Origin: Laguncularia racemosa
Lineage: Eukaryota > Streptophyta > Magnoliopsida > Myrtales > Combretaceae
Assembly (NCBI GenBank): GCA_037954665.1
Contig: JBBMOL010000058.1
Span: 3,760,928 to 3,824,927, forward strand
Direction of reading: 5' to 3'
DNA: 64,000 nt
Shown here piece after piece: positions 33,963 through 45,599 of this stretch (its first letter is position 1; the number at the start of each line of letters is the position of its first letter). The position numbers and the translations under genes were made by a program. The notes beneath the pieces were generated by a model. It was given only the letters and a program-made list of their open reading frames with translations. It had not been told where the DNA came from and made no database searches.

Positions 33963-34304
33963 CTCTACCAATCAAAATTTCAGCAAAGATATTCACAAGA
34001 ACACAATTCTCAACAACAGCCCCAAACACCAATTCACAGCAATTTAACACCCAACAATTGAATTCAACAAAGATATTCACAAAACCCCAATTCTCAACAA
34101 CAACCCAATCACCAATTCAACGCCCAACAATCGAATTCACAGCAATACTTATCAAAATAAATTCCCAAATTTCCCAACCAACAGCAGTATTGGATTAAAA
34201 CTACAATTGAGTTGAGATTCAACAGCCTTACCGATTTAACCCACGTTCTGATCGAATCCTTCGCTTTGAATCCTTACGAACCCAACCTTTGCTCTGATAC
34301 CAAA
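33963..34304 (-). other. Short leader and PBS of element E
   Basis: Leader of about 330 bases rich in AACAACA and AATTCA. PBS GCTCTGATACCA is perfect at 34291-34302, two bases from the LTR. Confidence 0.85.
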
Positions 34305-35010
34305 TGACACGAAATCGGAATCAAGTTCCTTTCACACAAATCAAATCGTCAATAACAATCAAATGTTACAAATTTTAGGGTTTTTTGGATTTTGGTACTA
34401 ACAAAGTAAAATCAAAGGATATGGATAAAATTACCAATCTATAGATGCCAAGATTGATAAAATTAAACTAATTTGCAATCAAATCATAGAACAATAGAGA
34501 CCACATTCTATAAATCAATCACTACGGTTAAAGAATTCTAAGAATTCAATAACAATGCTCGCCACAAATTCTAAAGAACCAAGAATTTGATAAGAACAAC
34601 AAGAATAAAGAGAAAATCAATTCCCAATATTGAAAAATCTCCAAAGAAGATTCACACCGCTCAAAGTGTTTCTGTTTACAACCAAAAATAACATTTTGTC
34701 TCAAAAAACCCCAAGGACGCCTATTTATATCATCCTAAAAAAAATTGTGCGAAGCCATTCAAGGCCAGCGGCCTAAATATTTAGGCCGGCACCAAAGGCC
34801 GGCGGCCTTCATTTAGGCCGGCTCTAAGGCCGGCGGCCTTGAAGCTAACTCGGCCGGCCTTTATTCAAAGCCGGCTTAAGGCTGGCCGAACTTCGCCTTA
34901 GGTCCTCCCGACGCTTATATCCTCCTTTTTTAGACCCCGTACTGCCACCTAGAGCTCATATTGACTTTGTCTTCTTTGGTGCTCGTATCTTAGCTCTTGG
35001 AATCGTATCA
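34305..35010 (-). repeat. 5' LTR of element E
   Basis: Plus view TGACACGAAATCGG to GAATCGTATCA, 706 bases; colinear with 31612-32360 except for the shorter GGCC array. Confidence 0.93.
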
Positions 35011-35895
35011 CATTGTATTAGACAAAGATCCTCAATTTGTATCAAAGTTTTGGGGAAGCCTACACGGAGAAATAGGGACTAGATTACAATTTAGTGCAGC
35101 ATACCATTCCCAAACTGATGGACAATCAGAAATGACTATCTAGGCTTTAGAGGATATGTTGAGAGCTTATATAATTGAATTTAAAGGGAGTTAAGATTCT
35201 TATTTACTATCGGCAGAATTTGTGTATAATAATAGCTACTGCTCCACGATCAAGATTCCCGTATACGAAGCTTTATATAGCTAGAAATATCAATCACTGC
35301 TATTTTAGGATGATGTGGAAAAATTGGCGATAGGGCCAAACTTAGTGCAAGTGGTTATAGATAAGGTAGCCATTATTAAGAATAAGATGAAAGAGGCCTA
35401 AGATTGATAGAAGAGTTGGGTAGACCTAAAATGGCGACCATTGGACTTTAAAGCAAAAGATCATGTATATCTAAAAGTGAGTCCAATTAAGAGCATACAC
35501 TAAGCTAGGATGCAAGGAAAATTAAGCCTACGATACACCAGATCCTTTGAGATATTGGAGAAAATGGGAAATCTAGCATATGGTCTGGAGTTCCCCCCAA
35601 ATATGTTAAAAATTCAGAACGTCTTCCATGTATTAGTCCTATATCGACATATTCCCAATCCAGACCAAATTGCTACTATTAAACCAGTGATCTTATGGAG
35701 GATCTAACGTATGAGGAACATCCGATTCAAATCTTGGATCGAAAACCCCAGAAATTAAGAAATAAGGAGATTAGATACGTCAAGGTGCTATAGCAAAACC
35801 ATGGAAGGGAAGAGGCCACCTAGGAACTGGAAGACGAAGTGAGGAAAAGATATCCACACTTATTCATCAATCTAGGTATGCTTCGAAGTTTTTGG
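35011..35895 (+). pseudogene. Integrase C-terminal half and chromodomain of element T
   Basis: Joined to 31606 the frame reads DIVLDKDPQF, giving the second catalytic Asp, then FSAAYHSQTDGQSEM with the Glu. GNLAYGLEFPPNMLKIQNVF and HVLVLYRHIPNPDQ follow. The last block (about 35690-35870) reads LTYEEHPIQILDRKPQKL, then a frame matching KVLxQNHGREEATWELEDEV, typical of plant chromovirus chromodomains, which direct integration by binding histone marks. Frameshifts and stops abound. Confidence 0.8.
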
Positions 35896-35916
35896 GACAA
35901 AAATTATTTTTTTTTT

Positions 35917-35952
35917 GGGGGGGGGGGGGGGGGGTGGGTTGTGGAGGGAAGA
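35917..35952 (+). other. G18 run and polypurine tract of element T
   Basis: Eighteen consecutive G (35917-35934) after a T run, then GTGGAGGGAAGA (35941-35952) directly before the 3' LTR. The last is the plus-strand primer site. Confidence 0.75.
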
Positions 35953-38900
35953 TGTAAACCCCATAAAATTTCAATTCAAGAATTAGTATGAAGGAAAATC
36001 TCAAGAAATACATTGGAAAATGAATAAGAAACATTGACTGCATAATAGGATTTGCCTAGTGATACGCAAACCAACTAGCGTATCTAAAAGTAAAGAACTT
36101 CGAAACCTAACCAAAATTTGACCATAGAACATCGCCTTAGGAAAAATAAAATAAAATTTGGATGCCCAAATTCAATTCCCAAAATCTTAGAAACAACTAT
36201 CGACATTAGGATTTCCTTTGGATTTAAGAAAAACCAATGTCGAGTTCGGAAAAAAAACTCAAGATTCGATCTAAACAAAACTGAAACTTGAATGATGATG
36301 AACGACCCTATAACTATTATAAAGAAACCAAAAAATTTAATTAAAACCAACTCTACTAAATTGATAAATTGAGCAAGACAAAAGTCTGGAAACATATGAA
36401 CCTAAACTACCCTTGTAAATGGCATTGAGAGGGAGGGAAGGATGGCCATCTTTGAACCATCACATGATCTGATATAAAGCCTAAACTTGATTGGAAATTT
36501 CCCCTATAAAAGCCCTAATTAAAGCCCATTTAACCACAAGAAAAAAAGAAGAAGAATTAATAGCCTAAAACAAGCCCTAATCTGCTTTTGCTCCACATGA
36601 TTGCTAGCTGAAGTAACTAGAACAACTAATAAGGAAACTAACTAAATTACTTTGACTAACCACAAGGACATTTAAGGATTAGGCTTAAGGCAAAAGGAGG
36701 AGCAAAACCTGATGTATATCACCTCAAATAGTGGATATGTCCCCCTAAAATTAGAACTTTTACCCATTGGGCAAAGCTAGTACCCAATTAACCAATGTTA
36801 AGGACCAATAGATATTTCCCCCTAGCTGGTTGCCCAAACCTCTAATGTTTCCTTCCTCATTTCCCCCACATAAGGCCCTCTTTCTCTAGAAAAATTCCCC
36901 CACCAAAAGCTCTCAAAACCTAAGAAACTCTCAAGAACAACTTCCAAAAAATTGGATCAAACACACACCAATTGCAACCACTAGCTCTCTTCTTCTTCTA
37001 AGCTTCTCATTTTGATTTCATCACCTATTGATCTCCACGTGAAACCCCCATCCTTTTGAAGCATTAACACAAGAAAAAGATCTTCAAGAACTCTCTAAAG
37101 ATCCCTAAACATTCACCCAAAAATCGGATCACAGGTAGAATCCCTAAACTATCCCCTATTTTCCCTTATGGCATACCTATGAATTCCACTATTTGATCAC
37201 GCCTCTAACCACCTCCATTCAAGCCATATTTCTAGTATCATTAACACCACTCAAGAGGCTATTAGGGTAGCTAAGGATCTAAGGAAAATCAGAACTTAAA
37301 GCCACCCCAAGAGGAAGTAGAAGGAGGGAGATCCCAACACCCTTAAGTTGCAACGAGTATGACCCTTATACTTCCATGTTGATGCTATTTTTTTTTCTTG
37401 TAATATTTTGATTCCACAACTTAGAGTAGAGTTATGTTACCTTGATTTTTTAATTTTCCATATATATTTAGAGTATATTTAGCTTAGGAAATCAATTGAA
37501 AGCATAATCCGACTTTAAGATGTAAAACCATGGAGCATCACCTTCCATTTTAGCTTGTATGTTGAACCTTTTAGAAAAATCAATAGAGATTAGAATTTAG
37601 AGACTTGGTGCTTTTGAACGCCTAAGCTAAGGGGCTAACCAAGTATATTTTTGATCTACTTCATGCCTTCTAAGTCATAGGAAATTCGGATGGAAAGAAA
37701 AGAGCCTATTTGTAGCAAAAAATTAGATAAAGGGGCAAGATGTATCCAGGAACCTCAAACCGTGACCAAGACTTAATTACGTAAGGAAATCTCTTTGTTT
37801 CTAGAACCTTATAAGGTTAAAATATCATTAGAAAATTTTGGAAATTAAAATTCCTAAAAAAAAGGCCGAACTAGCACAAAAAAAGGGAAAAGTGAAATCA
37901 AAGCATTGGAAAAAGGCATGCAAAATCTTTATGCTAAATTCTAGAATTTCCAAAAGGAAACAAAAGAAAAACATGCCATTTGGAAGTCCCAAACATGTTC
38001 CAAATGGTTAGGATTAATTTCTTTTGGCTAGTGGATCAAATTAGACCAAAAAGAGCCTTAAACCAAACATACATAGGCGCACCCAATTCGTTTGGGCACT
38101 AACGTAACATTCTTAAGTCTAAAAAATAAAAAAGACTTTGGAAATAGAAAGCACATTCAAAACCCTTTAAAACAACTATTAATACATGAAAAAACAGACT
38201 TAGATTGAAAAATGTATGAACAAAATACTAAAATATTCAAAGCTAAGAAAACTGCTAGAACTGGCAAAACTAGTATAGGCTAGTTTTTAACCTAAAAAGA
38301 TATTGTCTTGTTAGGTGATGTGTTATTTGAGGATGATCTGCCACGTGACTATTTTGACTAAAGACCATATAGTCAAGTGAGTGAAAAATCCAATGATTAC
38401 TATAACTTGCTTATGTTTGTAATTAGTGCACCTGTATGTTATAAATATTTGATATATGAACTAGATCTGTATACAGGGGTAACATAGGGTATTGTATGTG
38501 CTTGAGTGTTGTGTTTGGATGCCAATTGAATTTAATTATACCTGGCTAGTTAATTTCTGTATGTGTTTGATTGAATGCCATGTTTATATAAATTGTCGTA
38601 AATGCCAAATAATTTGACTTAAGTCTATTTGGCCTTAAATAAAACAAATCATGCATCATAGAGTCCTACATGTAAGAAGGTCATTGGCATCACGTGGTGG
38701 TACGGAAAGGCTCCATGGAGGATGCACTCCATGGGTACACCTTGTCTCGACCTTTGGGAACTAAGTAGAACCTGAGAAATGCCGCCCTTTGATTATGACC
38801 TAGGATTTTCTAATTTAGGGATACATCACTTAAGGGTGATTGACTTGCAAGCCTTTCATGATTTATACCCCATGAAGGGCTTAGTATGTATATATGTATT

Positions 38901-39596
38901 TTCAAGTCTATTGAAATATATTTAAAAAATATATAGACTTTATGAATCATCTTAAAAGATAGCCTAGGGTCATTAGAGCTTAGAATCGACGTGTAGTTCA
39001 TGATTTCCTAACCCTTAGCAATGGAGGTTGTTAAATTTGTACTATATGTGGTGTCCAGTACACCGTATCTATTGTTACATTAAGATGTTTAAATTAAATG
39101 ACTTGTTTGGTATTTGATTATCAGGTCAGTAAGAGGATCTAACTCACTAAGCTTTATAGCTTACAGCCCCACAAACTTTCTTATTGCAGGCACCTATTTG
39201 GATAGAGCATGGCCGACAAATGCTAGAGGTTAGTATGGGATGCAAGGGAACCGAGAAGAATTGGAGTGGAGAGATCACTTATATATGTATTGTCTAAGAT
39301 CTTATTTTAATTTCATATACGTAGCTTGGATTAAAATTTATTAAGGACTTTGATCCTTGAAATTATAATATGTACCTATAGACATTTTGACATTTCATTA
39401 CTCTAATTTATATATATGTATCTTTGTATTTCTTGAAAAATGTTAAACCAGGATTTGGGAATTTTTTAATTGAGTACACCTTATACGCTATATGGTAATC
39501 TCTTAGATAATAGAGGGGTTATCCCTAGGTTTCCGTGCAATGTACGGCATAAACTATACATCATAAGAGCCTATAGTTGTGTCTCGCCCTCATGTA
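35953..39596 (+). repeat. 3' LTR of element T, uninterrupted, about 3.64 kb
   Basis: Starts TGTAAACCCCATAAAATTTC; aligns over its length with the five pieces of the 5' LTR. A CT-rich block near 36980-37010 (CTCTCTTCTTCTTCTAAGC) may be the 5' untranslated region. The short frames inside (36084-36395, 38810-39001) have decayed counterparts in the other LTR and are not genes. Confidence 0.85.
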
Positions 39597-39601
39597 ACTC
39601 T

Positions 39602-41367
39602 TGTCTTTAATTTCTTCAAGCTTCAATTTCAACATAATCTTGACATGGCCATGTTTACTACCCATGTCTATCCTAAAAAATTTATAACTTCTTCTATTTA
39701 GCTCCAAATTAAGTAAAATTGGATTCATTTTCTTCTTTTCTAATTCAATTATCCATCAAGGGACTAAAATCAAAATTTTACTTAATTAAAATTTAAATTC
39801 TTCAAAAGCACATCAAAATGAGGGAAAAATACTTTAAATCTCAATATATATATATAATTAAGTACCTATCAACTCGAGATATAGGAGTGAGAGTATTAGA
39901 CTTAGTATAATTCAGTTATTCTTATATTCTTTTATCATGTTTAAGTGAAATCGAAAAAGAATTTGTCTTTTCTTAAAGATTATTATAGCACATAAGGATG
40001 ACTAGGTAAGTATTCCTATGATTATTACATTTTCTTGTGGTTGTATTGGTAGAGTTGTACTAACATTGACTATATGAATAAATGGATGTATGTGGGTTAG
40101 GAATCGCATGTGATTGATCATTGTTTGGTACTTAAGATGAAATCATTATAACATATTGAAATGAACTTGGATGCTACATTATGAAATAGAATGTTAAGGT
40201 TTCTGATAGTTTATGAAAAATGGGTGGTCACCTAAACAATCAAAATCTAATGATATTAGACTAAAGTGATAAATTAGATGATTCATATTATAACTTGCAT
40301 TTTTGGAAGGATGTTAGCATATCACAATGGTATAGAGAGGTCATATGAAGTTGATACTTCATACGTGAATTTTGTTAATATTTGTCCAATAACCTCGCCT
40401 CAAACTCTAGGAACTATTGTGTACCAAAAAATGCAACCTTTCAATTGAGGCCAAGTTCAAGGAGTCACCACTTAAGGGCAAGAGTAGATTGTGCATGCCT
40501 CTCACATTTACACTCTTGGGCATAGTTATATATTATCACATCTATTATTTTCAAAAGGAAGAAAATACATATTAATAAATAATTCACTTGAACTTAACTC
40601 GCGACTAAAGAATAAATGTTTTGAAATTTATGCTTGAGCTTACAGCTTATGATGAGACATTGAATCGATGAGCCATAAGGGCCATTGCCTAGAGTGATTG
40701 AAACCTAGAGCTGATGAGTAAATGAATTATTTCAGAACCTAAGCAACTGAGGGCATTAAATTCATGTCACATATACTTTTCAGATCATCGTATGCATTGT
40801 TGCATTCATATGCTTGGTCATGTATTCATATGCTTATTAATCAACTTGCTTGATAATTACTTGAAAAATGTAATATGAGGGATATCTCACTAAGACAGAT
40901 GTAGCTTACACCCTAATAGTTTCCCTTGCAGGTTAATATAAAAGTTGGAAATGGGCTATGATCAAAGTGATGAGTGTTCTATACTCAAGACTTAAAGGAT
41001 AGATGTAGAATTAGAAAATTGTTAAAAGCCTATGATGAGAGATAACAAATTTGTAAACCTATTTATTTTAAAACTTTATCATTTTCAAAACTCATTTGGA
41101 ATTTTTGTGTTTCCAAGTTTTAACTACCTGATTTTTTATTATTTGGTAGGTGATATTGATTCTTTATGGTTCTCGCAAACTGTAGGATATCAATTACCTT
41201 AGATATTTTCTAATGACCAACTATAAATATTAACTTTCAGTATGAGAAGAAAATATATAAATAAAGTCTTGCAAACTTTGTCTTGTAAGACGATTTTCAT
41301 ATTATGGTTGCACACTTGATATGAAAACTTTCAAGTATTTCTACTAAGCCTCTATAGGATTGTTACA
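39602..41367 (+). repeat. Diverged D-like LTR remnant
   Basis: A block at 40886 (CTCACTAAGACAGATGTAGC) and the end (CTTGTAAGACGATTTTCATA, then GAAAACTTTCAAG and GTTACA at 41367) parallel LTR-D at 3240-3681. Sense is plus. Its start may be the sequence at 3682-4043, split off by element T. No genes. Confidence 0.5.
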
Positions 41368-41605
41368 ATGGGGGTCATGTTTTTGAATAATACAAGAAGC
41401 ACATATGGTTTCTCTAAATATTCTACAACTAGCATTGTCCAGGCTAACAATCTCCTAGGTCTCATGTTCAATTATCATTCCTATACACATATATGCCTAG
41501 GATTTTCATGCATGCACTTAAAACTCAAATTTTTCTTACCTTGTGGTGCTTATGATTGTAATCTAAAGCTATGATGAAGAGGTTACACACTAGTAAGAAC
41601 AAAAA
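41368..41605. other. Unassigned short stretch
   Basis: No recognised feature. The 68-codon frame at 41368-41574 has no similarity that I recognise. Joined to 43445 when the TIR element is removed. Confidence 0.4.
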
Positions 41606-41612
41606 TCACAAG

Positions 41613-43437
41613 CATGGTTGTCAAAATCTTGATTTAACTCCTACGATTATATGATTTTATGATTTTACGAGATTTTCCCTAGTTAAATCTCATATAAAAT
41701 CCTTTTTGAGTACAATCTGGTAGAATCCTAATTTAAATTTTCAGAATTGATAAAATCCTAATTTTGTAATAAATTCTACAATTTTATGTATTTTATAATT
41801 TTTAACCTAGTAGACTAATACTTTTACTAAATAGGTTTTTAAACTAACCCATTACACATTTCCATTACTTTTCTTGAACATCTAGTCATGATTCAATGTA
41901 GGAAAATAAATACATGTGTAGATTTATATCTCCTTTTCTCTTATATGAACACCACAACCTTAGCTTTTTTTTCCACTTCTCTTTTCACCATGACTTTAAT
42001 TAGAGATCTTTTCATTGTGGTGATGAGAGAGATGGTGATTACAAGGTATTTGATGATTTATTTTAGTTTTATATCTTTATTGTAATGGTTTATGTTGCAA
42101 TAGTTTGTGTTGACACTAAGGATGCCACTAAGTTGGGTTTGAGATAGATTTTATAAAACCCTAACCCAACCTACTATTCTATAAGACTACCCATGACTTG
42201 CTCTAAAACCCCATAGGGTTCTAACTTAATACTAAAAGCCTGCCCCATCATAGGTGCTATAAACCTACAACCTGACCCACCGACTTGCTAATCCACTATT
42301 ATAATATGTGCAAAGCACCTTCATGTGAAAAAAAGAAAAGAAATAAAGTGTTATCAAGACTTGCAATTTGTTTTTGTCATTCATAGAAACATATACTATA
42401 AGTAAAGTGATAACATGTTATATGATGGTATAAATTGTTTAAAGGAAAAAAATTGTATTAAATATAATAACTTGTAATTGCAAACTTATAAAATAATATT
42501 GTAGAGATATTATTAAGCCACACTTGAAAATTTGAAGATCAATCAATGAAATTCATTAAATCACACTTGAAAGCTACTATAATAGGGAGTTTAATAAACT
42601 ATATAGACATCTATCTAAATTCTAAATTAAATAAAGTTCAACTCATCAATCACGTATTCCTATAAGTTTTGGACATAATTTACCAAATTTCAAAAATTAA
42701 CTAAAATTCATCTCATCCTCTTCCTAAACATTCATTAAAATTAATTGAAGTTCAGCTCATCATCTTTGTCAGTTATACTTATACCTACAAAGAGGAAAAA
42801 ATTGTATAAAATAGATTAGAAGAGATATGAGAATAAAAGATGCAGATGTAGCTAAGAAGTAGGAATGGTGAGATTAGTTAATAGAGATGTGACTAGGGTT
42901 TCTTGAATTTTAACAAATAAAATAACAGATGTAGCTAAGAACTAGGGTTTCTTGAATTTCATAGTCATTAACTTCTGAAATTTCAGTTTGAAAATGTTAT
43001 TACTTAACATTTTTTAATAGGTTAGGTTTTCCTATTAGGTTTTTACTAAAACTCGAAACCTGACCCAACACCCTATAAGATTTTGAAGTAGTACCCAAAC
43101 TCATCTTAGAACCCTATAAGGTAATTCGTGGGTTAGGCGGGTCGAGTACCTTGTAACGACTCGCTCGGTGGTATTCCTAATTGATACTTATTTTGTAGTT
43201 TCATGTATTTGGATAATGATTTATACTTAACTATTTGTATTAAAATTATATTGTGACTAGAATTTGTGATGAATTTTATTATTTCATCATGTATTGCAAG
43301 TTCTCATTTACTATAATAAGTATATTAACAATTTTTAAAAGCCAATTTATATAGGTTGTAGGATCTTACGACTCTATGACTAGATTCTATGGATCCCATG
43401 GTGATTCTAAGTAAAATCCTGATTTTGACGACCTTGG
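41613..43437. mobile_element. Non-autonomous TIR DNA element, possibly hAT-like
   Basis: Terminal inverted repeats: left GGTTGTCAAAATCTTGATTT and right, reverse complemented, GGTCGTCAAAATCAGGATTT. TCACAAG at 41606-41612 and 43438-43444 is a direct flanking repeat; including one further base gives an 8-bp TSD with one mismatch, fitting hAT. No transposase frame. Removing the nested element leaves about 760 bases. A Mutator-type 9-bp TSD is a less likely reading. Confidence 0.6.
42120..43177. mobile_element. Nested TIR element, possibly PIF/Harbinger-like
   Basis: Left end GGATGCCACTAAG, right end reverse complement GGAATACCACCGAG, flanked by TAA at 42117-42119 and 43178-43180. Sub-terminal CCCAACCTACTATTC and GGGTTAGG stretches are also inverted. 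A 3-bp TAA duplication fits Harbinger. No transposase. Confidence 0.45.
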
Positions 43438-43444
43438 TCACAAG

Positions 43445-43990
43445 TGTTAGGAGATTAAGACTTGCAGTTAGAGATTACCTTAGAAGAAATTTTTCTTCCT
43501 AGTGGCCTTAATCCCTTCTTGGCAAGCTAATCCTTTGGTTTTTCTTCTTGCGTGTGCAAGAAATTAAAGGAAAATGGGGATTCTAGAGTAAGAAAGAGGG
43601 GTTAACAAGAGGGAATGAGAGAGGAAGAGAGATATGGTGAGAGAGTAGTGGAAGGTAAGGAAGAGGGAGAGAGATGAGAGGGAGAGGAGGCTTTTGCTAA
43701 TTTTTCTTTCCCCTTTTTTATTGAATAATTTAAGAGTAAGGGATAGAAAATTTAGCTTTAGGGAGATGCCTCATTGACATGACTATTGAGTGTGATAAGG
43801 GAAAAGCTTTTCCGTGCATGGAAAATTGGTATATGTCATGTGTGCATGAAATTTTAGTTGGATATTTTAGTTGACATGATGGATAAGTATTGAAATTGTT
43901 TTAACAAATTGAATACTAGTTTAATTGCCTGAGTTTTCTATGTTTAATATGATTGTTTTTAATACTATCCATTGTTTGTATTTATTTATT
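43445..43990. other. GA-rich stretch, no gene
   Basis: 43590-43695 is a dense GAGAGAGGAAGAGAG tract; its complement could be the CT-rich leader of a minus-strand retrotransposon LTR. The rest is AT-rich. Nothing else seen. Confidence 0.4.
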
Positions 43991-43997
43991 TTACTTT

Positions 43998-44024
43998 ACT
44001 ACTACTACTACTACTATTATTATT
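43998..44024. repeat. ACT/ATT microsatellite
   Basis: Six ACT units (43998-44015) then three ATT units. Confidence 0.85.
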
Positions 44025-44025
44025 G

Positions 44026-44561
44026 TGCTTACAAAATGTGAGCTTTGGAGATATTTCCTATGTTCTTGAGTGATAGAGAATGACCCATAATTTAATTTGC
44101 TATCCTAGACTTCTACACTATGGAATATTAAGCTCATGGGGGTTCTGTTTGCTCTCGTTTTTTCAGGCTTCATTCTTCAATTTGGTTCATTGCTTTCTTT
44201 ATTATTCTTCTCCTTACATTTTGATATAGAAATTTGGATTTAACTTACTTAACTTCTATTGATTCAAGCCCACTATTCCCATTCTTTCTTGATAAAAACT
44301 CGGACTAGTTTCTCTCTAATGGCATGGATATCATTTCCCTTCTTAGATAAATAAGTTCAGCTTACAAGGTATCGCAAAATAACTTAATTTTGCATACTTA
44401 AAAACATATCAATAATTCATAACAAAACTTATACCTTTCTCTTTCCTTTTTCATTTATTTAAAGATTACAATATTTATTATAAACCATCATCCATATTAC
44501 TTTGTTAACTTTGTTAACTTTGTTAGCATTAAAACATTCTCAAGATTCTACATTTTCAACA
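44026..44561 (-). repeat. 3' LTR of copia element (left edge uncertain)
   Basis: On the minus strand it starts TGTTGAAAATGTAGAATC directly after the polypurine tract AAAAAGGGGGGAAA (44562-44575). The left border could not be fixed: no second LTR copy is visible, because the 5' end is cut off by the LTR-D at 48910. A short GTTAACTTT tandem repeat lies at 44500-44525. Confidence 0.45.
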
Positions 44562-44979
44562 TTTCCCCCCTTTTTGACGATAACAAAAACCTTTTCTTGT
44601 TGTTAAACGTTTACTTGTATAATTCCTGTCTTCATCCCATTTGTTATGTATTTTATGTTTCTTCTTGGAGCTTTTGTTTTTCTAAACATTTCTCCTAACT
44701 CTACTCTTTTATTCTCATATTTCATTACTCTTAACTTAAATCTCCCCCTTAACTCATATTTCTATTTTAATTATTTATTTATCCCTATTTCTTGTGAACT
44801 TTCTTCTTTTTGTTTTTGGACTTTCACTTCTTTTCTTTTACTTTCTCCTTCTTTTTGTTAGCACCAAAACAAATAAGCATATAAAAATATAATGAAAAAT
44901 ATGCAAGAAAATATGAATATAACCATAAATTACTTAAAAAAGTCCAACAACAATAAAAAACATAACATAAATTATTCAT

Positions 44980-45402
44980 CAATCCAAATCCAATAACTTA
45001 AATAGAAAAACAAATATAATACAAACATAATAAGAAAAATTTAAAAGCATCTCATCGATAAGAACATGTTAGTCACCTCTCTTCTCTTTGTTTCTTATTA
45101 AGATCACCAATCATCTCTTTTATAAGAGCATCTTGAAATCTCCTAGCTTCTTTGTTTAGTGGTTCTTCCTTAGACATCAGTCCAAGGTCAATAGGTGAGG
45201 GAGGCTTATCTGTGATCCATCACTTAAGAGGAGGTGAGGTTTGTTAAAAGTCCTTGAGATGGGGAGATAGATTCATCTTTATCCATTATAGGATTTCATA
45301 TTCCTTAGGAGCAGCCTTAGATTTCCTTTGTTTGATTTCTTTGAGTTTATCTTACTTGATCTCTTGGGGGTTTCTTTTCTCTTAGGAGCCATAACTAATT
45401 TG
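44980..45402 (-). pseudogene. Possible extra ORF downstream of copia pol
   Basis: From the ATG at about 45390 it reads MAPKRKETPKRSSKINSKKS, strongly basic, then degenerates. SIRE-group elements often carry an additional (env-like) ORF at this place; whether this is such an ORF is inference. No membrane or coiled-coil segment can be read. Confidence 0.35.
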
Positions 45403-45599
45403 ATTTAGTGTATTCATCCTAAAGGTTTTATTTATACTATTTATGCCAAAAACTTTTTGTTAGTAGCTAAAATCTTTCTTTTATTGGGTTTTCTCCTTGT
45501 TTCTTTCCTCATAAAACTTATTACATATTATCTTTTCTTTAAATTTTATTTACTTTCTTATTATATTTTAGCCATTTGATACTTTAAAATTAAAAAGGA

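Larger units (their letters stand above)
31612..35010 (-). mobile_element. Element E: compact gag-protease element, TSD CATTG
   Basis: Perfect TSD CATTG at 31607-31611 and 35011-35015, exactly inside the integrase core of element T. LTRs 31612-32360 and 34305-35010; PBS 34291-34302. At 3.4 kb it encodes gag, zinc knuckle, protease and the C-terminal tail but no RT or integrase: another TR-GAG-type element from a different family, with GGCC-rich LTRs. Confidence 0.94.
4044..39596 (+). mobile_element. Element T: Tekay-like Ty3/gypsy chromovirus, heavily nested
   Basis: Two LTRs starting TGTAAACCC (4044 and 35953) enclose gag, protease, RT, RNase H, integrase and a chromodomain-like C-terminus, all on the plus strand. 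ACTCT stands directly left of 4044 and at 39597-39601, a probable 5-bp TSD; the 3' end (…CATGTA at 39596) has lost the canonical CA. Six independent insertions interrupt it. Removing them gives 5' and 3' LTRs of nearly equal size (about 3.69 and 3.64 kb) and an interior of about 6.6 kb. Domain order PR-RT-RH-IN plus chromodomain and the very long LTRs suggest the Tekay (Del) lineage; this lineage call is inference. Confidence 0.85.

Noticed and set aside
33353..34061. Plus-strand ORFs at 33353, 33682 and 33723
   Set aside because: Complement of the element E gag frame, no independent support.
41368..41574. 68-codon ORF as a host gene
   Set aside because: Isolated short frame with no homology that I recognise, no neighbouring exons, between transposon remnants.
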